DNA from: Robiginitomaculum sp.
GTDB lineage: Bacteria > Pseudomonadota > Alphaproteobacteria > Caulobacterales > Maricaulaceae
DNA length: 64,000 bases
NCBI GenBank assembly: GCA_015485155.1
Contig: WFUF01000027.1
Span: forward strand, 1 to 64,000
Direction of reading: 5' to 3'
Made by a program: the position numbers and the translations under genes. Under the pieces are notes generated by a model. That model saw only the letters and a program-made list of their open reading frames with translations, was not told where the DNA came from and searched no databases. Of this stretch, positions 58,968-64,000 are shown one piece after another. The stretch's first letter is position 1, and every line of letters starts with the position of its first letter.

Positions 58968-59756
58968 ATGCTAAGAGAATCAATATCACAAGAATTCAAC
59001 ACCTCCGCTATTATGCATCGAGTCGCGGGGTTCGTGTTAATTTTCATGCTTGCAATTACAATAAATGACAGTGCACTGGCTGAAATCAGTGTGGAGCCAA
59101 CAAGAATCGTACTGACAAAAAACAATCAAACAACTTTGGTTACTGTGCAAAATACGGGTTTGCGCTCACAAAGAATAACCCCGGCATGGGTGAATATAGT
59201 GCAAGCCAATGACAGCGTATTACACCCTTCGGGGAATGAAATATCGCTGGCAGATATGCAAACTGTCCGGGTCTGGCCAAGCACATTAGTTGTTGAGCCC
59301 ATGTCATCGCAGGCTTTTACACTACTGACACCGCCAAAAACTGCTTTTACTGGTGAGAAGCGAATTCATTTGCGCCTGAATATAGACCCGGCCCATGGCG
59401 CCGGGCCACGCTGGGCTGTAGTTCTGCCTGTGCTGGTAAAGAATGATCTAATCCGACCAGAGGTCAGGATAACTCATCTCGATTTGCAAAAAAATGGTGA
59501 CATCTCTATTACCATGAAAAACACTGCCAGTGTCAGTTCACACGGGCATATAGTGGTGTTTGATCGCGATGGACTGCGACTGGCTACATTGAACAATGTC
59601 AACTTATATACGCCAGAAACAGAAGTTACGTTTTCAATAAAACTGCCCAAAATACCGAAAGACCAACTAACGGTTCGGTATCTTGGTGATGCTGAATTTG
59701 CCGGTATCGCCTTTGCGGAACAGGTATTGAAAATCAGCCCTGAGCTTTCCCGGTAA
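58968..59756 (+). CDS. PapD-like pilus-chaperone family protein
   Basis: EISVEPTRIVLTKNNQTTLVTVQNTGLRSQRITPAWVNI; VRVWPSTLVVEPMSSQAFTLL. Confidence 0.7.
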   Translation: MLRESISQEFNTSAIMHRVAGFVLIFMLAITINDSALAEISVEPTRIVLTKNNQTTLVTVQNTGLRSQRITPAWVNIVQANDSVLHPSGNEISLADMQTVRVWPSTLVVEPMSSQAFTLLTPPKTAFTGEKRIHLRLNIDPAHGAGPRWAVVLPVLVKNDLIRPEVRITHLDLQKNGDISITMKNTASVSSHGHIVVFDRDGLRLATLNNVNLYTPETEVTFSIKLPKIPKDQLTVRYLGDAEFAGIAFAEQVLKISPELSR

Positions 59757-60465
59757 AATCAGCTCTTGCACAGGAAAGACCTTTTAATTGCAGGTTCTTG
59801 CACTTTGTATGTACTACTGTTTCTTGCAATATTGGTCCAGCCTTCAGGCGCATGAATATGCCTTTGGCACCAAGATCAACACGCTCAAGCCTTGGCTGCA
59901 GACCTGCAAGCTCCTTTGGCGCCTTGCTTTGCAATTCCGCCCAACCTGCTATTGCTGTTTGTTCATCGCGGTATGAGCCAAGATGTAATGCAAAAAACAT
60001 TGATCGCCCATCACGCAGTTTTGGCGGCAAAGGAAAATCCTTTGCTGTATCTGATGGTGAAACAGAAGCTTGCAACACCCGTGCACCTGTATTTTCCTCT
60101 GCAGAAACCAGCGGCAATAAAACCGGCAGCTTTTTCGGCTCGGCATAGGAGATTCTTGGCAGGGAATCACCAAGATACCGATCAGGCGCATATGTCTCTT
60201 CAGGGCCCAAAGCAGGATTGGGCAAAAGATCAGCAGCCAATTGATAAATTTGTGGCTCCAAAGAGGCAATATCCTGCCACTGTTCTTTAGCTTCGACTTC
60301 GCGCAGGCGCTCAACGACCACGTTTACTGCAATGCGTAAATCCCTGTCTTCATGCGCCAGCCTTGATAGATGCTCCGCCTGTTGCGCCCTTACAGGATCA
60401 TATTCAACACAAGCCGAAAGTGAAATCCAGCTCATTGCAATTAACAAATATAATAGTGCTCTCAT
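59734..60465 (-). CDS. SPOR-like domain lipoprotein
   Basis: Lipobox SLSAC; MFFALHLGSYRDEQTAIAGWAELQSKAPKELAGLQPRLERVDLGAKGIFMRLKAGP. Confidence 0.7.
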   Translation of the reverse strand: MRALLYLLIAMSWISLSACVEYDPVRAQQAEHLSRLAHEDRDLRIAVNVVVERLREVEAKEQWQDIASLEPQIYQLAADLLPNPALGPEETYAPDRYLGDSLPRISYAEPKKLPVLLPLVSAEENTGARVLQASVSPSDTAKDFPLPPKLRDGRSMFFALHLGSYRDEQTAIAGWAELQSKAPKELAGLQPRLERVDLGAKGIFMRLKAGPILQETVVHTKCKNLQLKGLSCARADFTGKAQG

Positions 60466-60511
60466 AAAGCCTTGTTTGCGGTGCTTCGCCTTGCAAAAAG
60501 GTTAACAAAAT

Positions 60512-60979
60512 CTACCACGCACCAAGTTCCCGCAATCGCCGTTGCATTTGCAGCGGCAGGCCGTCTGAGGTTTTGCTGTTAGTGATATCTTTTGGAGCAT
60601 CAGCCACATCGAGATAACGCCACCCCTGAAAAGGACGCCTTGGTTGTAATTCTGTTGCCGTTAGCTTGTAATCCAGTACAATTCGGCACCTCCTTATCCC
60701 GGTTGCATCGGTAACGGGTTCCAGCGCCAGAATATTCTGGCGCACCTGCAGAGACCCCTTAATTACCCAGTAAATTGATCCTCCTTGCAATATTTCGGCA
60801 CTGCGGCGCGGCATCATGCGCGTTACATGAACAGGGTTTTGGCGTTCACCGGCAGCGCGGCACTCAGCCCGGCGTAGGGCCTGACGTTCAGCCAGTTCCT
60901 CAACGCTTTGCACGCCAACGCATAATTTTACCAAATGCAGGGTCATGAGACCGGGATCACAATCAATTATCTGAATCAC
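60512..60979 (-). CDS. Hypothetical protein
   Basis: 155 aa ORF overlapping the end of the upstream ORF on the same strand. Confidence 0.45.
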   Translation of the reverse strand: MIQIIDCDPGLMTLHLVKLCVGVQSVEELAERQALRRAECRAAGERQNPVHVTRMMPRRSAEILQGGSIYWVIKGSLQVRQNILALEPVTDATGIRRCRIVLDYKLTATELQPRRPFQGWRYLDVADAPKDITNSKTSDGLPLQMQRRLRELGAW

Positions 60980-61772
60980 TCTTTACCATGACATCATGGT
61001 CAGGATTTTGTTTTTGCACAATTGCAGAAATTTCCATGTCCGAGCGCTCGACAAATTTCTTAAACAAAGCCGATCCGGAAACATCAGATATGGATTTTTG
61101 CTGTATAATTGGACCGCCCTGCCATGCGGGTGCAAATAATAACCTGATATCGAATTTTTTGATCTTGGCCACAGGCACAGGCTTAAAAGGTTTTTTTGAA
61201 TATATGCGCAGCCATGACAACTGCTCGGTTCTAGTATCAATAGCCAGTTCACCGCTTAAAAACCTTGATAACTTTTTCATATCGCCAGAGCCATCCACGC
61301 CGTCTGAACTCATAAAATCTTCGGTTATATCGAACGAATAAATGGCAAGACCATCGGAACCTGTACCAATGTAGGAGGCTTCTTGTTCACTTTTCAGCGG
61401 GAAGCTGGCTAAAATCAGCTCACGATCATCTTGTGCATCAGGGTTGTTTTGAACATTTTGATCAATACGTTTTTTGGCCTGATTAAACAGCTCACGATCT
61501 TCGGTTTCTGCTGGCGCCAGAACTTTCCATTGTTCCAAACGTGGCAGATCCGGATCAAAAAACAAGGAAACCTGGTAATTTTCACTCCCCGAAACCGCAA
61601 GTCTCATTTCATGGGAAAAACGGATACCAACAGATGCCTTATGCCTTGCCTCAATATCCGACCTTACCCGCTCCAATAAGCCCTTCGGATCGACTTGCCC
61701 AGAAACTGGATGCGCAATAATGAAAAAAGCAAAAACAAGAGGCAAAACCAGGTGAAATTTACGGAATGTCAT
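60963..61772 (-). CDS. Hypothetical secreted protein
   Basis: Signal peptide HLVLPLVFAFFIIAHPVSG; no family recognised. Confidence 0.5.
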   Translation of the reverse strand: MTFRKFHLVLPLVFAFFIIAHPVSGQVDPKGLLERVRSDIEARHKASVGIRFSHEMRLAVSGSENYQVSLFFDPDLPRLEQWKVLAPAETEDRELFNQAKKRIDQNVQNNPDAQDDRELILASFPLKSEQEASYIGTGSDGLAIYSFDITEDFMSSDGVDGSGDMKKLSRFLSGELAIDTRTEQLSWLRIYSKKPFKPVPVAKIKKFDIRLLFAPAWQGGPIIQQKSISDVSGSALFKKFVERSDMEISAIVQKQNPDHDVMVKSDSDN

Positions 61773-61836
61773 GAGAACTCTCTAATCAATACCCCCGGCA
61801 ACTCTTGTAGCTGCAGTTTTTATCAGGCACAAGCAA

Positions 61837-63768
61837 TCAGGTTTCAAACAAAATCAGCTCTGCACCTTCGGTTACCTGATCACCAGCGACAAAACAAATG
61901 TCTGCAATAATTCCATCGCCTGGCGCATATAAAGCTTGTTCCATCTTCATGGCCTCCATCACCAGTAAGACCTCTCCAGCCTTTACCCTGCTTCCCACTT
62001 CGGTACGAATTTCAAGGATTTTTCCCGGCATCGGGGCGCTGATTGCGTTACCACCATCAATTTTTGCAAGTTCGTCATGAGCCTCAGGGCGGCAAATTTC
62101 AAAAAACTGTCCCCGATAAAACACCGGGCCAAAACCATCGCTTAGCAAGGACGTTAAATTCCGGGTATCTTTCGGTAATTTAACCGGGTTTTCATCAACC
62201 GATATCTGCCAGCATGATGATGAGCCAATAGCCTTGACATCAAAACATATGCCGTTGATTTGCACACGCCTGCAAACACGATTTGGCCCATTTAAGCGCC
62301 AGCCATCCTGTGCGCCTTCCCACGGACTTGTGACAAAACTGTCCGCAGCACCGCTCACAAGATCAGCAATTGACAAGGCAGCAACAGTCTCCACAGGCAT
62401 TGCCTTTGCCACCAGTTCGTCAAGATTTTTTTCAATAAACCCGGTATTGTGCACGCCTTCATAAAACTGTGATGCCGCAAGGATTTCCAGCACAAACCCT
62501 GCATTGGTTTTAACCGGTCCAATACGGGTGTTTGCAAGAACTTCAGACAATAAGGAAATTGCCTGTTTTCTGTCCCTGCCAGTTGCAATAATTTTACCCA
62601 GCATGGGATCGTAAAATGAACCTACCTCATCATCTTGTTCAAAGCCCGTATCAAGACGAACTTCATCAGACTGGACGATTGAGAACCATTTCAACCTACC
62701 GGTTGATGGCATAAATCCCTTGTCCGGCTGTTCCGCATAAAGACGTGCTTCTATGGCATGACCGGATAGCTTGATATCCTCTTGTTTTGGCAATATCCCG
62801 CCTGCGGCCACTTCCAATTGCAACCGAACCAGGTCAAAGCCGGTAATAGCCTCACTTACCGGATGCTCTACTTGCAAACGGGTATTCATCTCCATAAACC
62901 AGAATTTTGATGGATCCAAAGCACCAGAACCATCAACAATAAATTCTACTGTGCCTGCATTTATATAATTTACCGCCTGTGCAGCCCGAACCGCCGCATC
63001 GGTCATGGCAGTACGCATTTTTGTAGTCATCCCCGGAGCAGGAGCTTCCTCGATCACCTTTTGGTGGCGCCGTTGCACTGAACAATCACGTTCAAAGAAG
63101 TGCACAACATTACCGTGAGCGTCACCAAATACCTGCACTTCAATATGTCTTGGATTTTGGATAAACTTTTCAAGCAACACCTTGTCATTACCAAAAGCCG
63201 ACAGGGATTCCCGGCGCGCCGCAATAAGTTGCTCATCAAAATCATCAGCCGTTTCAACCAGACGCATCCCACGGCCACCGCCGCCAGCTACTGCCTTGAT
63301 CAGAACCGGATAACCAATACCATCCGCAGCTTTGGCCAAAGCCTCGTCATCCTGATTATCACCGTGATAACCCGGAGTTACCGGAACTCCAGAATTTTCC
63401 ATCAGTTTTTTGGCCTGATCCTTTAGTGCCATCTGGCGCATAGAGATTGCATTTGGCCCAATAAAGGTAATACCGGCCTCAGTACATGCCTCGGCAAATT
63501 CCGGGTTTTCCGACAAAAAACCGTAACCGGGATGAATGGCTTCGGCACCGGATTTGCGTGCGGCTGCCAGTATTCTTTCTACATCAAGATAACTTTTTGC
63601 AGCCTCTGGAGGCCCAATATGCACCGCCTCATCAGCAAGACGTACATGGCGAGACAGGATGTCGGCATCTGAATAAACAGCAATGGTACGAATACCCATT
63701 TGCTTCGCCGTATCCATTATCCGGCAGGCAATTTCACCACGATTGGCAATTAGCAATGATTTGAACAA
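61837..63768 (-). CDS. Acyl-CoA (methylcrotonyl-type) carboxylase biotin-carboxylase/BCCP subunit
   Basis: MFKSLLIANRGEIACRIMDTAKQMGIRTIAVYSDAD...LQVEHPVSEAITGFDLVRLQLEVAAG...VMEAMKMEQALYAPGDG. Confidence 0.92.
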   Translation of the reverse strand: MFKSLLIANRGEIACRIMDTAKQMGIRTIAVYSDADILSRHVRLADEAVHIGPPEAAKSYLDVERILAAARKSGAEAIHPGYGFLSENPEFAEACTEAGITFIGPNAISMRQMALKDQAKKLMENSGVPVTPGYHGDNQDDEALAKAADGIGYPVLIKAVAGGGGRGMRLVETADDFDEQLIAARRESLSAFGNDKVLLEKFIQNPRHIEVQVFGDAHGNVVHFFERDCSVQRRHQKVIEEAPAPGMTTKMRTAMTDAAVRAAQAVNYINAGTVEFIVDGSGALDPSKFWFMEMNTRLQVEHPVSEAITGFDLVRLQLEVAAGGILPKQEDIKLSGHAIEARLYAEQPDKGFMPSTGRLKWFSIVQSDEVRLDTGFEQDDEVGSFYDPMLGKIIATGRDRKQAISLLSEVLANTRIGPVKTNAGFVLEILAASQFYEGVHNTGFIEKNLDELVAKAMPVETVAALSIADLVSGAADSFVTSPWEGAQDGWRLNGPNRVCRRVQINGICFDVKAIGSSSCWQISVDENPVKLPKDTRNLTSLLSDGFGPVFYRGQFFEICRPEAHDELAKIDGGNAISAPMPGKILEIRTEVGSRVKAGEVLLVMEAMKMEQALYAPGDGIIADICFVAGDQVTEGAELILFET

Positions 63769-63771
63769 TTT

Positions 63772-64000
63772 TTATTCCTGTTTCTTAATGTTGGAATTGA
63801 GGTTTTCTTTACGGTCACGATATTTATTGGTTATCGGGTATCGTCGATCCCGGCCAAAATTTCTATCACCTATTTTCACCCCCGGCGGGGCCTGCCTGCG
63901 TTTATATTCAGCCAGATAAAGCAAATGCTCAATCCGACGCACATCCTCGGCGCTATGCCCCTGTAAAAGCAAAGAAGAAGTTTCTGCCTCTCCCTCAACC
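63772..64000 (-). CDS. nadE: NAD+ synthase C-terminus (truncated by window end)
   Basis: EHLLYLAEYKRRQAPPGVKIGDRNFGRDRRYPITNKYRD resembles the glutamine-dependent NadE C-terminus; the frame stays open to the window edge. Confidence 0.75.
   Translation of the reverse strand, partial: VEGEAETSSLLLQGHSAEDVRRIEHLLYLAEYKRRQAPPGVKIGDRNFGRDRRYPITNKYRDRKENLNSNIKKQE

Overview
This 64 kb window is chromosomal DNA from what looks like an alphaproteobacterium; MipZ-like and PopZ-like proteins, scpAB-tatABC and nagZ support this, but the genus is not determinable from the sequence alone. Most of it is ordinary housekeeping and metabolic content: alanine dehydrogenase/Lrp, queF, lipB, dus, cobT, erpA, xth, dgt, nagZ, scpAB, tatABC, valS, tolC-like, two biotin-carboxylase subunits, tRNA-Leu(GAG) and tRNA-Cys(GCA). 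Two accessory regions stand out. (1) A full-length secreted RHS/YD-repeat protein lies at about 21.1-25.6 kb, with a putative lipoprotein immunity gene and an rhs-core remnant downstream. (2) A decayed array of orphan RHS C-terminal tips, each followed by a small gene, lies at about 33.5-40.4 kb and is bounded by IS fragments. The most interesting observation is a family of about 80-bp palindromic elements with at least 7 copies. Six are inserted in frame in truncated rhs ORFs, at three different sites, in both orientations and in different reading frames; the seventh sits on the rhs remnant after ald. The copies share a two-hairpin layout (TGCC-capped hairpin, then a long YCACYGG-capped palindrome inside a CTTY/RAAG helix), and the stem differences look compensatory. 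This resembles the in-frame Rickettsia palindromic elements. Also notable: a 62-63 bp tandem repeat that copies the 3' end of tRNA-Leu, a nested GCATTTTT/AAAAATGC dispersed palindrome, and a lipoprotein fusing a CE15-like esterase to an amidase. All calls were made by eye with no database search.
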